Source: Macrocystis pyrifera | Taxonomy: Eukaryota > Sar > Phaeophyceae > Laminariales > Laminariaceae | Assembly (NCBI GenBank): GCA_031763025.1 | Contig: JASSKH010000003.1 | Coordinates: 3,260,501 to 3,324,500, forward strand | DNA length: 64,000 bases | Direction of reading: 5' to 3' | In this document: positions 29,401-42,390 of the stretch, one piece after another | Layout: every line of letters starts with the position of its first letter | Position numbering within the stretch: position 1 is the first letter of the stretch | Notes under the pieces: model-generated | Databases searched by the model: none | The model's input: only the letters and a program-made list of their open reading frames with translations | Told to the model about the DNA's origin: nothing | Made by a program: the position numbers and the translations under genes

Positions 29401-32400
29401 GCACCTACTCAGTATTCCCAACAATGTAGAGCACAAGTTACGTACTCATCATCCTTCAACTGGCGCCCGGCAAGGACGCCGTGGTGGCTCAGAGCGTTTT
29501 TTTTCCCCCAAATGTGATGCCTCTAAATTGTAGAGCGCCACCTGACGCTCTCGCACCTTTTGGTTGCGTTGCGCTCCTTGACAATGACTCACCCCAGACC
29601 TGCACCAGGTGCAACGTGTTGAATCACATGCATTGAGTGGGTGCCGCTTCCGCCGTGTGCGAGCCGGCTGTGTTCCTTGACCCTGGGAGGGGTTGGGAGA
29701 ATCTGCCCCTCTTGCAAACGTCGACGAGTTTCTTTCCTATAGTATTCTTTTACGCTGCCGCCGACCATTCAATGTAAGCATTGGATTGGATAAGGCCTCC
29801 TTCTACTGTCGGTCGTCCTACCCAAACTTCTTTGGATTCCTTGGTTTAGAGTAGATCACCTACCGGACGCTGTGTTGTCTCACCCAAACTTGTGTTGTTA
29901 TGTACTGGTGTACTATAGGTGTGCTTCTGCGCGCACATGGAGAAAGCTGGCTCAAAATCCGGGGACACTAGCACTGCGCGCGGTCGCGTATAGTCCTGGT
30001 GCTGTTTCCTGTTTGATGGTTGGACGCGTGGACCAGTAGTCGACCTCATGTCGTACTGCACTACTATATTGGTCTTCCACCTCCCAATCTTCAATGATCT
30101 CGTCTCCGGACGTACCCGCCAACGACGTGCTCATATTACCCCTGACGCGCCCGGGGGTGCGGAGAGATTAGGCCTTTCCACCGCTCGCCGGTGCCCCAGC
30201 AACGCCACATCGTTGTACACGTCGCCCAGTCTTCGCGCTCGCCGCCAGGCGACGGGTTGTCGCGCACAGAACGTTAGCAGTCCGTCTTGCCACGAAAACA
30301 AATTGGTATTTGTTTTGGCTACAGTCGTGAGTATGTATGCGGAAAATGAAGAAAATGGAGTGTTATTACGGGGGTCCATAGTTAACGGGACCAAATTTTG
30401 TTAGTAAAAATAGTTAAATATATAGGTTTTTATGTATACCATAGGTCCTGTTAACTATGTACCCCCGTAATAGTTGGATCATGGAGCGACCCTGGATGTA
30501 TGTGCGACCTGCCTTGTCAACCAAGCTATTAGATTGTTTAGTCTGGTCCGGCAAGCCAAAAATAACAAGCGCGGAGGCCACCCCCCAAGAAAAACAAACA
30601 CACAAACACACAACAATTACCCCGTCTACCCGGTGCATACCCAATCATTATGCCACACTGAAGGTCCACGTCGGCGTCGAAGGGAATTGTCCCGGCTAGG
30701 CGGGTATTCCCCCACCATGCTCCCATAGGCCAGCGTTTTGCTTGGATGCTGATCCCGCTTAATTAGGTATGACCCCCGTGCCCATATTGGTCTCCCCTAA
30801 CTGGGATGTCGCCGCCGACGGCTCCCGCCCCTTCCACATGTGGTTCAAAGCCACATCGACGACTTTGGTGCTCGCGCTTGAACAGGAGCACCCAGACGAC
30901 TAAGCGCGGCCCATCACATGTATCAGTCGCTACCCCCGACTCCGAGAAGCACTGGACTCTGCTCGACAGGAAGCTGGCAGCCATTGCCAGGGCCATCAAA
31001 CGCCTTCGAGACTACCGTTGGGGCAAAAAGTTGCTTATTGTTCGAATCACAAGACGCTAGAAAGCATCGGAACCGGGAGGGATCACAATGCGCGCATTTA
31101 GCAGTGGTTCGAATTCCTCACCGCATTCGTCTACACACTCGAGAACCGCACGCACAGCACCAGCGGAAAATACGTTTTTCTGGCGCGTTTGCCTGAGCCT
31201 GCCACGGAACACGACCGCAGCGAAATTAGTAGCCTCAATCCCGCAAATGATGGCGGTATCTTCCTCAGCTGGGCCTGCGGGCTTCGCATTCGTTTTTCCC
31301 CGACCCCCGTGTCGGCGTGAGTGGGCTAGTGTCCCGCTCCGAAAGTGCTGTTTTGGGTGGGATCCCTTTCGCCTCTTCGGGTTTCCCCAAGTTTCACGCA
31401 CACGGGCCACGTATGAATATTGGCGGCCTTTTTGTTCCTTCGGAGAGATTCGTTACTCGTGCGTCTGCTACCGTTACCACCATCGATCGCCGTCCCGGCC
31501 GCAGTGCAATGTTTCCTTCCGCCGACACCACTTTCGTTTCGTTTTCTGCATACCCTCTGAGGCCGGCCCGGACTCTGCAGAAACCCCCGCTGGCGCAACG
31601 GCTGTCGCCCAGCCTGGTTCTGCCGCGACGAGAAATTCACACGGAGCTGATTCCACCGTGATTATTGACCCGGCCGTGTCGGCCTTTTCACCGCCTGGTA
31701 ACCCGGTGCGTCCGCCTGCTTTCCCGTTCTCGGACCGCATCTCCACTCGGACGCGCCGACGAACAGCCGCAGCCACAGGTACTGCGACGCCTGCTGTTGA
31801 TTATGGTATTGGCCCGCTGGAGTCTCTCGACCATTCGCCCAGCGTGCTAACACCCCATCACGAGCCCCACCGCCGCGACCGCCTCCGGTCGTCATTGCGG
31901 CCCCTGGTTTTGGCCACCTCGCCTGTTCCGACGGTAGTCATTCCGTCCAACCACAACCGCACCGAGCCTATGGGAGCTCTTCTTTGACGACCTCCACCCC
32001 CGCCTGGAATCCCGTTCGACACAACAGCCGATGTGGGTGCTCTCGGCGCTGCTACTGGGTTGCAGTTCGGTGATTTCGCCCCGCGTGATTCGCACGCCGA
32101 CTGGGCGCGGGAGCAACAGGCCGAGCCCTCGTGCCAAGCTGCCGTGCACCAACATCGTTGTTCGCCGGCCACCGGCCCTGGCAGTCGACGTTTTATCGTG
32201 CCTTCCTTCGCACCAGCGCCCTTCCTTCTCGGAGGCTCAGGAGCTTGCTGGCAAAGGCCGACTGCACACCACCGACGACGGCATCGTTCTGCTCCTCCGT
32301 AAGCTGACTACGCCCCCCTCCCCCGCCTAACTCGCAGCGCCCGGTGGGACGTACGGCTTCGTTTGTTGAGCGACTTGTCTGTTCGCATTTACGTGTCGCT

Positions 32401-34200
32401 GTGCTCGTGCACCCTTGAGTCGTGCAGGCGTGTCATGTGACGGCTTCCTGCTACTTCGGCACGGCGCAAACCCTGTGAATGCTCGAACTGGTGGATGGGT
32501 ATGAATATCTGCGCCAGATTGTGCCTTCGCAAGTGCCTGGAGTGCCAAGCACGGAAAGCCTAGCGGCTGACGGCCCGTTGACCCACTCTCCCGATATCCC
32601 TGCAAGAAGGATCCAGCATTGCCGTCAGTGTCTATTTCTTCGGCCTTCTTCCGGCCACGTCTCGAGGTAACACCTACATCTTGCTTTTCACTGATCGTTT
32701 TGGCCGTCGTGCCGACATGTTTTCAGTCACTGCAATCAAGTTCAGAACTGAGTTCACGGCTAACGATATCATCAACCGGTACGTTTTCCTCTGGGGATGC
32801 CCACCCGCCATATTCTCGGACAACGGCCTCCAGATTTGCTCGAATTTCGCATGCCGTGTACAAGATTCCTGGGCTTCGCAAAATTGCCACCAGCTGCTCC
32901 CACCCAAACGTCAACGGTGCGGTGGAGCGTGTGAACCACACATTGGCCCAAATACTGGCCATGCTCGCCGACTAGCTCCAAGATGACCGGGATGAACAGC
33001 CCCTTCACGTCCAATTTGAGTACAACACTTCGGTCAGCGCCGCCACCGGCTCAGCTCACAACTAGTTCCACATGGGTAGGCTTCCGCGCCTCCCTCTCAC
33101 GATTGTCGAAGGCGCTGGAGTTGCCGGCCACCAGCGTCTGGCCTGCAACCACCTCGTTCTCTGCGGCTTGTCGACCGACCACCAGGAGCGCGCGCACAAT
33201 ATCTTTCGCGAACACTGTGCCCTCACATTTTCTCTCATGGGGCACTGAAACTACCCTCCCCGACGCACTGCGCCCGGTTCCCAAATTCGCCGTGAGCGGC
33301 TGGACGTGGGTGTAAAATACGGCTGCCACCATCTACCATGGCGTGTAGATGATCACGGACTCCAGGGTTCTCACGATCAAGATTTCGCTCAACTAGACGG
33401 GGTCTTACAAAGTCCCTGCAGGTGGTCTCTCGTTTTTCACTGACGCCCCGGACGCTTCTCCTCTCGTCCCTAAGCTCCTGTGATTGGATTTTCTTCCGGA
33501 CGTGCTCGGTTTGGATGCTCCCCGGTGTTTTTTTTTGGTACAGTGCTACAAGCCCTGTGCCACCTCCCACGACAGTGGTAATGTAGAAGCTATTTCCAGC
33601 GGGGTTGGCGCAATACGTGGTCAACAACTGCTACAAGAAACTCCCCACGTTCCGCGTCATTCAAGACGACGGTTAGGCTCCTCTCCAACGGCTTAAAGTG
33701 GACAACACCGGGTACTAATTTGCTTGCGGTTGAGGTGGGATGATCGCGGTGATGCAAGACGCATTATACCGAATTCTCTGTAGGCCGTCCTATCAACGAG
33801 AAATGGGCCTCCAGCTTCCTCGCCACTGGGTATGGCGCTACTGAGCTGGCACTGCGAACCAGCGCCGCCAAACCAACCGTCTGTACCGCCGGATGCGAAT
33901 TGGCGCTGTACAAGGAGAACTTTCTCGGAGTAACGGTGAGCGTCCCCTGGCACCCGACTACGACTGAGTACCGAGCGCGGATTGACTTTGCCGCTACAGC
34001 GCCACGGTGCTTCCCAACGAAGATCACTTATAGTAAAAAGGTCGACGACGATTTGTGGCGGCTTGGGAAGACCAGCTCGAATAGGATTCTGGATGAGGTA
34101 TGCTTGGTTCGATATTTGGATGACCGAGGGCTTTCAAGTTTCCTCTCTCTCTGACTCGTTACATGGCTTCAACGGGAGCTGTACGATGTTTTTGATGTCT
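26478..34200 (+). mobile_element. Ty3/gypsy-type LTR retrotransposon fossil, heavily decayed
   Basis: The best part is the integrase at about 32480-33320, with FTDRFGRRADMFSVTAIKF and YVFLWGCPPAIFSDNGLQIC matching Ty3/gypsy integrase cores, followed by VERVNHTLAQILAM. Upstream GC-rich sequence back to about 26.7 kb has the coding texture of gag and pol but is too decayed to delimit domains. A partial LTR-like segment, related to the solo LTR at 24.9 kb, lies at about 26478-26665 and may be its left end. No right LTR was recognised. It is broken many times over (well over ten breaks) and old. An M1 MITE has inserted at 30366. Confidence 0.6.
30366..30470. mobile_element. MITE family M1, copy 6 (inside gypsy fossil)
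   Basis: Complete 105-bp copy, TTACGGGGGTCCATAG to ACCCCCGTAA, with TA on both sides. The TIRs are nearly perfect, suggesting it is among the younger copies. Confidence 0.85.
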
Positions 34201-34599
34201 GCATGTACACCTAGCTAGCACGTTCGCACGTGAGGTCCAGCGTAACGTACATGAATCTCGGATGGCTGGTTTTTGCATCGCCGCTGCGCTCGATAGTTGT
34301 TCTTTGGGGCTTTCGTGTTCGGGGATTTTCTTTCAAATCCTCCTTTGACGTTTTATGAGCCTTTGGGTCGGGTTGGGGTAACTGCTTCTTGTGCCTACGC
34401 CTCCGTTCAGTGCCGGGGGTAGTCTAGGTACTCTGGCCACTGATTTGTGGCACAAGACTGTAGAATTTTCGTGTTACTTTATTGGTCGTCCTCTCAATCT
34501 CTCCCCGATCTGGGTAATTTGACATGCTATGGCACCAGACTATGTGACGTTTTGGCGGTTTATATTTCGACGAGACATCCCCCCCCCCCCCCCTATATA

Positions 34600-34920
34600 C
34601 TGCATGTGGTACATAGGTTAGGTTGGCATTGGTTGGCAACGACACTCTGAAACATGCCGCTCGCTTCGTGAGCGAGACAACCAGGTTATCGTTTGGTTTT
34701 TTGGGGGTCGGTCAGAGCTGGCGTTCGAATCATAGATCATTTGTGCGAGGTGGAGGACCTTTAGTCACACAAGGAGAATAACCGTATCACGTGGTGTTTT
34801 TTGTGAGGTATCCACGAGGCAGGTACCCCCATTGCTGTCTCTGTCTGGAAGTGGCCACACCGGAAAATATATCAACGAATTCACGCTGTCATCCATATGA
34901 AAATCCGCTCACAGGCCGGT
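34600..34920 (-). repeat. R1 repeat, 3' portion (reverse)
   Basis: Reverse complement of the R1 tail: GGTTGGCAACGACACTCTGA, ATGCCGCTCGC, TAGATCATTTGTGCGAGG and GGAAGTGGCCACACCGGAAA. A C tract and TATATA precede it, mirroring the G/AT context of other copies. Confidence 0.75.
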
Positions 34921-34929
34921 TTTAGTAGG

Positions 34930-35125
34930 ATTCAGGTCATCCCTTTCCCACATGTCAAAATCCTGGAACTTGGCATATACAGGCTTTCTAGGACAATAAC
35001 ATGACACCAGTCCACCCTGATGAACCGTACACGCAGAAATGTCGAAATTGAAGGGAAAAAAAAAAAAAAAATAAAACGGTTCCACGAACCATGACGTGAA
35101 TCGAAGATGCTGCACCTTATCGCCC
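34930..35125 (+). mobile_element. Fragment of the small LTR-element family (internal region)
   Basis: CTGATGAACCGTACACGCAG and CACGAACCATGACGTGAATCGAAGATGC match the internal sequence next to the LTR at 58212-58300. Fossil scrap without coding capacity. Confidence 0.45.
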
Positions 35126-35394
35126 ACTCCCACGCGTTTACCCTGCGAGGCTACCAAACCTCAGGGAGGAATGTTAGACAGACAAAATAGAAAACGGAAG
35201 CCCAGCATTCGTAAGGGGTGGGTTCATCATGCTTTCAATCCGCTGCCAAAGCCCCAGGAATGCGGGAGGGGGGGTGAAACTGTACCCCTGAAAACAGAAA
35301 AAATTCACAAGCGGGCTCCACATTTCCAGCCAGGGGGGAGGAGTAGAGACTCATTCAGAAACACGACGTTCGGCGACATCTCCACCGAGGGAGG

Positions 35395-35750
35395 GGGGTG
35401 TACTCATTGTCATGCATGGCCGCAGTCGTATGACCATAGGCCCTCGCATCGCTACAATGCAGGGAGTACGTCGGGTTTTCATCGACCTGGCAGACATTGT
35501 TTGCATCAAGCGCGAATCACCGTTAGGTGCTTGGCAAGTCGCATAGAGGATGTGTTGCATCCTACTAAGAACTACTTGTGAGGCGGACGTCGGCACCTTG
35601 TGTGTACTTTCTTCCATATGGAGTCAACGTCGAACGACTTGACTTGTTTTCCGGCGTGGTCATCTCCAGAATGGGTACAATATGCTGCCTGGCCATATAT
35701 ACGTTGCGTGATACATCATCCCCCTTGCGCGGAGTTAAGGTTCTTTACCC
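35395..35750 (+). repeat. R1 repeat, 5' part of a copy split by a copia insertion
   Basis: From GTGTACTCATTGTCATGCATGG through GCTACAATGC, TTGTGAGGCGGACG and CGGCGTGGTCATCTCCAGAA to GTTAAGGTTCTTTACCC. The sequence then jumps to the copia LTR. The remainder of the same R1 copy resumes at 42242. Confidence 0.85.
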
Positions 35751-36107
35751 TGTTGAGAAATAGGCGGTATACACATAGCTTATTGAGTCGATGCCTCGCA
35801 AGTTGCCATTCAACTAATTACACCGCATTATGAGTAACGGGATATTTAAATGACATCTCAGCAGTTCTTGTAGTCGACGAGTTGCAGCGAAAAGCCGTCG
35901 ATAGATGTTGCTGTAAGAGGTCATCAAGATAGAGGAACTGGAGTGTTTGCACACCCCCCATTTTTATTGCCCTCAAGCGGCCGTTTTTCAAGAGCCATCC
36001 ATCTTTCACATCCTCGACACACAGCGTGTCTGCTCGGTCAGCTTAACGACTGACAGCGCCAATCTTTGCAGCCTACTGTGCAGGAGTGCTATCCAATATT
36101 CTTATCA
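35751..36107 (+). repeat. Left LTR of the 35.75 kb copia fossil
   Basis: 357 bp, TGTTGAGAAATA to CTTATCA. Shares with the right LTR the blocks CATAGCTTATTGAGT, ATTATGAGTAACGGGATATT, GACACACAGCGTGTCTGCTC and CTACTGTGCAGGAGT. Confidence 0.85.
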
Positions 36108-36591
36108 GTTTTTTTTTTGAGTCATAGGTTTTTCAGCGCGGCGCGCGCATCGGGAACCTTCGTGGACCCGGAGCAGGAGCACCAGCTGGGGATTTTTTCA
36201 CGAAGCTTCTCACCTATGTTCCGATTTTACACTAAGCTCCTCAGCTTTATTTTGATTTTCAGCGATCCGACGACACAGCTCGGTTCTACTATTCAGCGGC
36301 CCAGCACAGACTCAGGCAGGTGTTTTTTATTTTCAACACCGCTACCGTGACTCGGGTTCGCCTTTTATCTACTACCAGGTATATTTTATCTACTCTATAT
36401 TCCAACACAGACTCGGGCGAATTTGTCTGTTGGTTTGCCTGTTCGTTTGCTTGTTTATTTGTCTGTTCAGGTCTGTTTGTTCTTTGTTTCTTTGTTTTTC
36501 ACAGTACAACGACCGAGACTCGGATTCGTCTTTTATCTACTATATAGTGTGCTTCGGAGGAACAGATCCGCGTTAGCTCCGAGCGATCGCC

Positions 36592-37665
36592 ATGGAGACC
36601 GTGGCGTTCAACAACACTCAGGCCGTCATAAAAAATTGCCCCGACTTTGCCGGCAGGCACAAGGAGTCGTTCCAAGAGTACAAGAGCAAGCTGCGCGCCT
36701 GCCTGTCTCTCTACAGCAAGGGCGTGCTCGACTTGTTTCAAGGCAAGGCCAACCCGTCATCTACTCTGGGCGGCACCGACACCGCGACGCATAATGATGT
36801 CGCTAAGCACAAAGAGTTGCAGGCGAACCAAGATCCCTGGAGTGTTCTACTTCTCAACACATCTGACTCCGCCAACATCACCGTCAAGAAGTTCGAGGGG
36901 AAGCGGCCAGAAGATGGAGCGGGGCATGGACAGCTGGGGTGGAAGGCTCTGACTGAGAAGTACAATGGCAACACTAAGGAGGCCAGAAGGGGGTGCCACG
37001 AGAAACTCGTCAACACGAAGATGAAGCCCGGCCAGGATCCGGACGACTTCTTTCTCGTTCTGGACGAATGCCGTGATCTCCTCGATGAAATGGTACAGAC
37101 AGTGCACGACGAGACGCACGAGGACGTCATTCTCCAAGCCCTTTCTCCCGAGTACGAGAGGGTACGAATCGCCAGCTTCGAGAGGCGGGACTTTGGACTG
37201 TACGACATTCGGCGCATGGTACACACTATGTACGTCGACAACCTTTCGCGCTCTGTCAACAACGCCAAGCCGATCGCCGGCCGCGTCATTGCTATGCTGG
37301 TGGTGGGGCACACCAGCAGTGACGTGCGCTGCAACTACTGCAAAGGGTTCGGACACGTCACGCAGGACTGCGCCATTCTGAAGAAGGAGCTCTGGCGTAG
37401 GCCCATTCCGGGGGGTCAGAAACATCAGCGAAAGCAGCATTTGCCTCGCCACGGAAAAGCAGGATCAGGAGACGCGAGGAGAGGGGGAGATAGAAATCAG
37501 TGGTGCTCCTTCCATAAGAGCACTACACATAGCGATGCGGACTGCCGCATCCAGCATAGTGTCGGCAGTGCAAATGCCGGTAACGCCAACTATGTCCTTA
37601 ACTACATCGACCACCCGATCTCGTTCACCGCAGTGGAAGCGCCGACGGAGGAGGAAGCACTATGA
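36592..37665 (+). mobile_element. Gag open frame within the copia fossil
   Basis: 357 codons from ATG 36592, belonging to a copia-type gag: an N-terminal helical capsid-like region with LFQGKANPSS and WKALTEKYNGNTKEARRGC, a KMKPGQDPDDFFLVLDECRD segment typical of the UBN2/gag family, and one CCHC zinc knuckle near residues 245-258. It is the longest open part of the fossil. It belongs to the retrotransposon and is not a host gene. Confidence 0.85.
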
Positions 37666-40600
37666 CCATTCGCCCCCCGGATGAACCAGTCGACACCAGT
37701 GGGCTGTTCAGAACTTTCGGTGGTGTCAGCGGAAAAGAGACTGGTGACTCGCTCTTCATGGTCGAGGAAGAACCGGCCCATCAACTGGGATTCCGAGAGC
37801 ACATCGTCGGGAGTTTGACGGCTATAGCCGGTGCTCTAGTGGTGGTGGCAATTCTCCACTATCTGTGGCTTTCGTTTGGTAACACCCTTTATGCCCGAAT
37901 GGTCAAGGACACCTATGGACAGCCCGAAATATTTGGGGCCTCACCAGCACGGAAGATGGGTCGGCTCTCACCATCAGTCCCACTGCGAGGCTGCAGACAG
38001 GCTGCAGCAACAACTCCGTAAATGTGCTGGTGGACAGTGGCACGTCGGGACATTATTTCGACGACGCCATCATCCCCGGATTTTGAGACAGACTGCAAGA
38101 GTACAAGGTGTTGGACATGCCACGAAAAATCTCAACCGCCGGGAGGGGGGAATTGAATGGGACTGCGCAGGGAGTGCTCCGGGGCCACGTCATCGACGAC
38201 AAAGGAGTGCGACGGTTAATAGACCTTTCGTGTCTGATTGTGCCTGGTCTAGGACGTAAGCTGTTCTCTGCGAAGCAAACTGCGCGACACGGTGTGGTGT
38301 CTATCTTTGACATGACCAACCCAAGACTGGAAACCGACAACCACATATTTCCGCTCCAAGAGCTGGGGCACGATCTTTATGCTTTCTTGCTGGACATCGC
38401 CGGCGGTGGAAACGGGACGGAGCTGGCAATACAGACTGCGGCAAACACCAACCTGTGGCATTGGTGACTAGGACACCTCAACCGCAAGAGCTTAAACCGT
38501 ACCGTTGATAACAATGTGTCGACGGGCCTGTGCTAGACTGCGAAGTGTGTGCCGTCGGCAAGAACCACCCACTGGCTCATCCCAAGACCACCGATCACAA
38601 GGTTAAACTCTCTTTCCAACTCCTTTTCGTAGACCTGATGGGGCCATCAAGCCCAGAGGTCCTCGGGGGCAAAAGTACATCACAAAGATTTCCGACGAGT
38701 ACACCAAGTGGACGGAGACTTATTTGCTGAAGTACAAGCACGATGCTCTCAGCTCAGTTTAGGTATTCGTACAATCTGTAGTGATTCCAAGTGGTTTCCG
38801 CGTCGAGCAGTTGAGGGAGAACAAAGGAGGTGAATTCATCAGCAAGGACTTCCAGGACTACTGAGGGTGTCGCTCGAGTACGCCAGCACCAATACGCCGC
38901 AGCAAACTGGCATGTCGGAAAGCCTTGGAAGAACTCTTGCAGCTATGGTGCGGTGTATGCCTGCCGACAGGGGGCTGCCAATTTTTCTGTGGGCAGAATT
39001 GATTTTCACGGCGTCGTTTCGGTTCTGGGCAACAGGGCGCCGCACTCTGCGATCGGCATGGAGTCTCCATACAAAATTATACACGGAACGGAACCGGATC
39101 TGAGACTTCTTCGAGACATCGGTGCCCGGGCCTTCGTGCGTACTGAAACCTTCTCCCAAAAGCGTGAAATCAAGGCGGTGGAAGGACGATTGGCTGGGTA
39201 CAGCAACAGCAGCAAGAGCTATCGAGTGTACAATCCGGCCACCCGGCGCATTATGGAGAGTCAGAACGTATCTTCGCGACACCATCACGCCTATTGCCGC
39301 CGCCCTTAGGAAGAAACTTCACAGCGGATTAACCCACCAAGCAACGGCATGGACGACCACAACTACATCACAGACGACGACTTTCTGCGCGATCTTCGCT
39401 ATTATATTTCCGTGATAGAACCACTTCTTGGTGCTTCTGCTGGTCACATCGCCGTGGGCGAGCTCTCAGACAATCCACAGGTGGCTGAAACTCTTGGAGT
39501 GGATCAGCGAGATCGCTAGGAGGGACACACTGCATGGAGAAGCTGCAGAACCACCGCAAGAAGGGGTGATGCCCGGGGGAGAGCCTATGGACGGAATTTC
39601 GCAGGAGGTCGTTCTCGAACCACAGGAGCAGGCGATGTCGCCCGCGGGAGCGTCCCTGGAAACACCACTGGCTGGATCACAGCCGCTTCAACATCGGGGA
39701 CATTCGCATCGAGAAGTGACTCCTGCGGTTACGCGTGCCGGCACTGTAGCGCAATCGTTTGCGAGGCGTAACGCTCACAACCGTTCAGACTCTGCTCACC
39801 TAGCGGTGATCGCCACCGGGCCCGCGCTGTCTGAGCTCCGAGGGCTGAGGCTCTATACCAAGGAAACCCTGCCGGATATCACGCATGAGACGCACGGAGC
39901 AGACTCTGTGGTTGAACGCGCCTACGCCGCGACGACCATTCAAAGCTGTTCGGCCGGGAAGAATGCGGAAATAACTCCAAACACCTTTAAAGAGGCCATG
40001 ACTCTACCGGCTAAGGCACAGTGGAAAGAGGCCTCGAACAATGATACGGCAAGCCTGAAAAACAACAATGTCTACACCCTCCTGCCGGCGACCTATGTCT
40101 TCGCGGGACACAATATTATCGGCAGTAGATGGTTTTCAAGGTCAAGGCGGACAACTCACACAAGGGACACGTTGTTGTACTAGGATGGGGGCAACTGCCG
40201 GGCATTGATTGCGGCAGCACGTTTGCCCCCGTCTGCAGGCTCCAGAGTATCCGTATGGTGCTGGAAATAGCGGCAAAGTACAATCTAGAGTGTTGGCAGC
40301 TGGACTACAAGACCGGGTTTCTGATGTTACAGAGGAAGTGTATATCAAGATGGCACCCGGATACAAGCAATTCGACGAAAACGGAGTCCCACTGGTAATA
40401 AGGCTGTCGAAAAGCCTATACGGCCTCCGCCAGAGCCCGACTAACTGGTGGAACACGATCGACAAACATCTGGTGGAAATTGGTTTCAAAAGTCTCAAGT
40501 TGGACCCGTGCGTCTACACCTGCTCGGAGTGCGGTGCCGTTTTATATTGACCCTGTATGTCGACGACGTTCTCTCGCTCGGAAACGACGTCCAGGTACTG

Positions 40601-41835
40601 AGGCAAATCAAGCAGAAGCTCATGAGTCGTTTCTCAATGACGGACATGGGAGACGTGTCACTCGTGCTCGGGATGGTTGTTCCCCGTGACCGCGAGAAGG
40701 GGACGGTGACCGTCGCCCAGGAGAAATATACCAAGCCCCTGCTGGAACGGTACGGTATGGCAAGCTGCAATTCAACGTACACGCCTAGTGTAGCAAAAGA
40801 GATGTCGCCGGGCCAGCCGGAGGAGAGGCTTCAAAGTAAGGAGGAGAAACAGCGTTTCCAGGCCATCGCCGGCAGCTTGATGTACCTTGGACAGGTGACT
40901 CGCTACGACATCTTTTACGCCGTGAATCAGCTGGCAAGGGCGATGTCTAAGCCGTCCAAAGCTCACATGGCGGCAGCCAAACATCTACTTCGCTACCTGG
41001 CCGGAACGGTGGATTTCGCCGTAACGTACAAGCAACGTGGCTTCAAGTTGACTACATTCTCCGATGCAAATTGGGTCAGCAACCCGGATAACGGCAAGTC
41101 GATGTCTTCGTACGTATATTGTCTTCCTTGCGAACGCCCCGGCTAGCTTCAAGGTGGGGCTACAGAGGCTGACAGCGCAATTCACCATGAAGGTAGAACT
41201 CGTGGCCGCTGCGCTAGCGATGAACGAAGCGGTGTTCTGCTCTAACATGATGAAGGAACTGGGATTCGGCACGCGCTTCGACAGCGTACCACTATACATT
41301 GACAACACCTCGGCCCTGCACGTGGCCGGCAATTGGATCTACAGTTCGCTGGTTAAGCACGTGGCTCTACGGTACTTCTTCATCCAGGAACTAGTGAAGG
41401 AGGGCAGAATCATCGTCAAATATTTGAAGACAGAAGACCAGCTTGCTGATAATGGCACGAAGCATCTCAGTGAGCGAAGGCAGCGCTACCTCCTCAAGTT
41501 GATCAGCAAATTCAGGGCTTGAAATTGAGAAGTTCAAACGATCAAACCGTAGGAGTTCTTTTTTTGCTGATTTCTTTGCTTGCTACTTTCACGGGAATGG
41601 GGGAGTTTCACTACACAAGCTTTGTGGCTTTTGTATATATTGTCAGTGTTCTAGTGAAGAAGTAGCATTGCTCCCAACAAGTTCTGGTGATCGTTAGCCA
41701 TGATTGGCGCTTTTGAATTGTTTCTATCGCTTCCAATAAGTGCTGGTGATCATTATCCATGATCAGGACTTTAGTATTGTTCTATCGCCCTGGGACATTC
41801 ATCGTTTATGCATTGCGACTTGCATTAAGGAGGAG

Positions 41836-42241
41836 TGTTAAGAAATAATCAGTGCGTACATAGCTTATTGAGTGAATGCTCCGTAAGTTGCGGTTCAACT
41901 AATTACGCCGCATTATGAGTAACGGGATATTTATGACCTTTCAGCAGTTCTTGTAGTCGACGAGCTGTGGCGACAAGCCGTCGATAGACGTTGCTGTAAG
42001 AGGCCATCAAGATTGAGGAACTGGAGTGCTTGCACACCCCCCACGTTCACTCGTCAAACCGCATCGGAACTTACCATAGTTCGATCGTCCTAAGCCTTCA
42101 ATATTCTCAAGCGGCCGTTTTTGAAGGGTCATCCGTTCTTCGTATCCTCGACACACAGCGTGTCTGCTCGGTCAGCTTAACGACTGACAGCGCCAACCTT
42201 TTCAGCCTACTGTGCAGGAGTATCGTCGAATTTTCTTTACA
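41836..42241 (+). repeat. Right LTR of the 35.75 kb copia fossil
   Basis: About 406 bp, TGTTAAGAAATA to TTTACA, preceded by a purine tract. It is longer than the left LTR, carrying a segment absent from it near 42045-42105. Just upstream (41670-41780) the untranslated part has two diverged copies of a GTGCTGGTGATCATTATCCA-like unit. Confidence 0.85.
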
Positions 42242-42390
42242 CACCCCGCACAATATGACCTAGCTCGACCACCGGTCATGGTGACCGCCGAAAAGCAAAA
42301 CGGCACCCTGGTTGTCTAGCTCGCGTAGAGAATGGCGTGTTCTACAAAGTCGTTGCCCACCGACGCCAACTCAACCTACACACACATATG
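42242..42390 (+). repeat. R1 repeat, 3' part of the copy split by copia
   Basis: Continues R1 where 35750 left off: CCCCGCACAA, then CACCCTGGTTGTCTAGCTCG, GTTGCCCACCGACGCCAACT and a TACACAC/AT end followed by a G tract, as in R1 copies A-C. Confidence 0.8.

Larger units (their letters stand above)
35751..42241 (+). mobile_element. Ty1/copia LTR retrotransposon fossil, near full length
   Basis: LTRs at 35751-36107 and 41836-42241 both begin TGTT(G/A)AGAAATA. A purine tract (AAGGAGGAG) precedes the right LTR. The flanking 5-mers TACCC and CACCC are a likely target duplication with one change. Order of parts is as in copia: leader, gag (36592-37665, open), protease, integrase, reverse transcriptase, RNase H. 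Gag carries the CCHC knuckle CNYCKGFGHVTQDC. Protease has VDSGTSGHYFDD, reverse transcriptase YVDDVLSLGND, and RNase H ends KYLKTEDQLADNGTKHL. The pol part has several breaks (about half a dozen or more), so it is not functional. LTR divergence of roughly 10-15% by eye indicates a fairly old insertion. Confidence 0.9.

Noticed and set aside
31088-31987. 299-codon open frame on +, the longest in the 26-34 kb region
   Set aside because: It lies inside the decayed gypsy fossil, its composition is Pro/Arg/Ser from GC-rich sequence, and it has no motif. Treated as part of the fossil and not as a host gene.
34690-34735. GCGTTCGAATC B-box-like sequence inside an R1 copy
   Set aside because: Other R1 copies do not keep the motif and there is no A box at the right distance, so a Pol III promoter for R1 is not supported.
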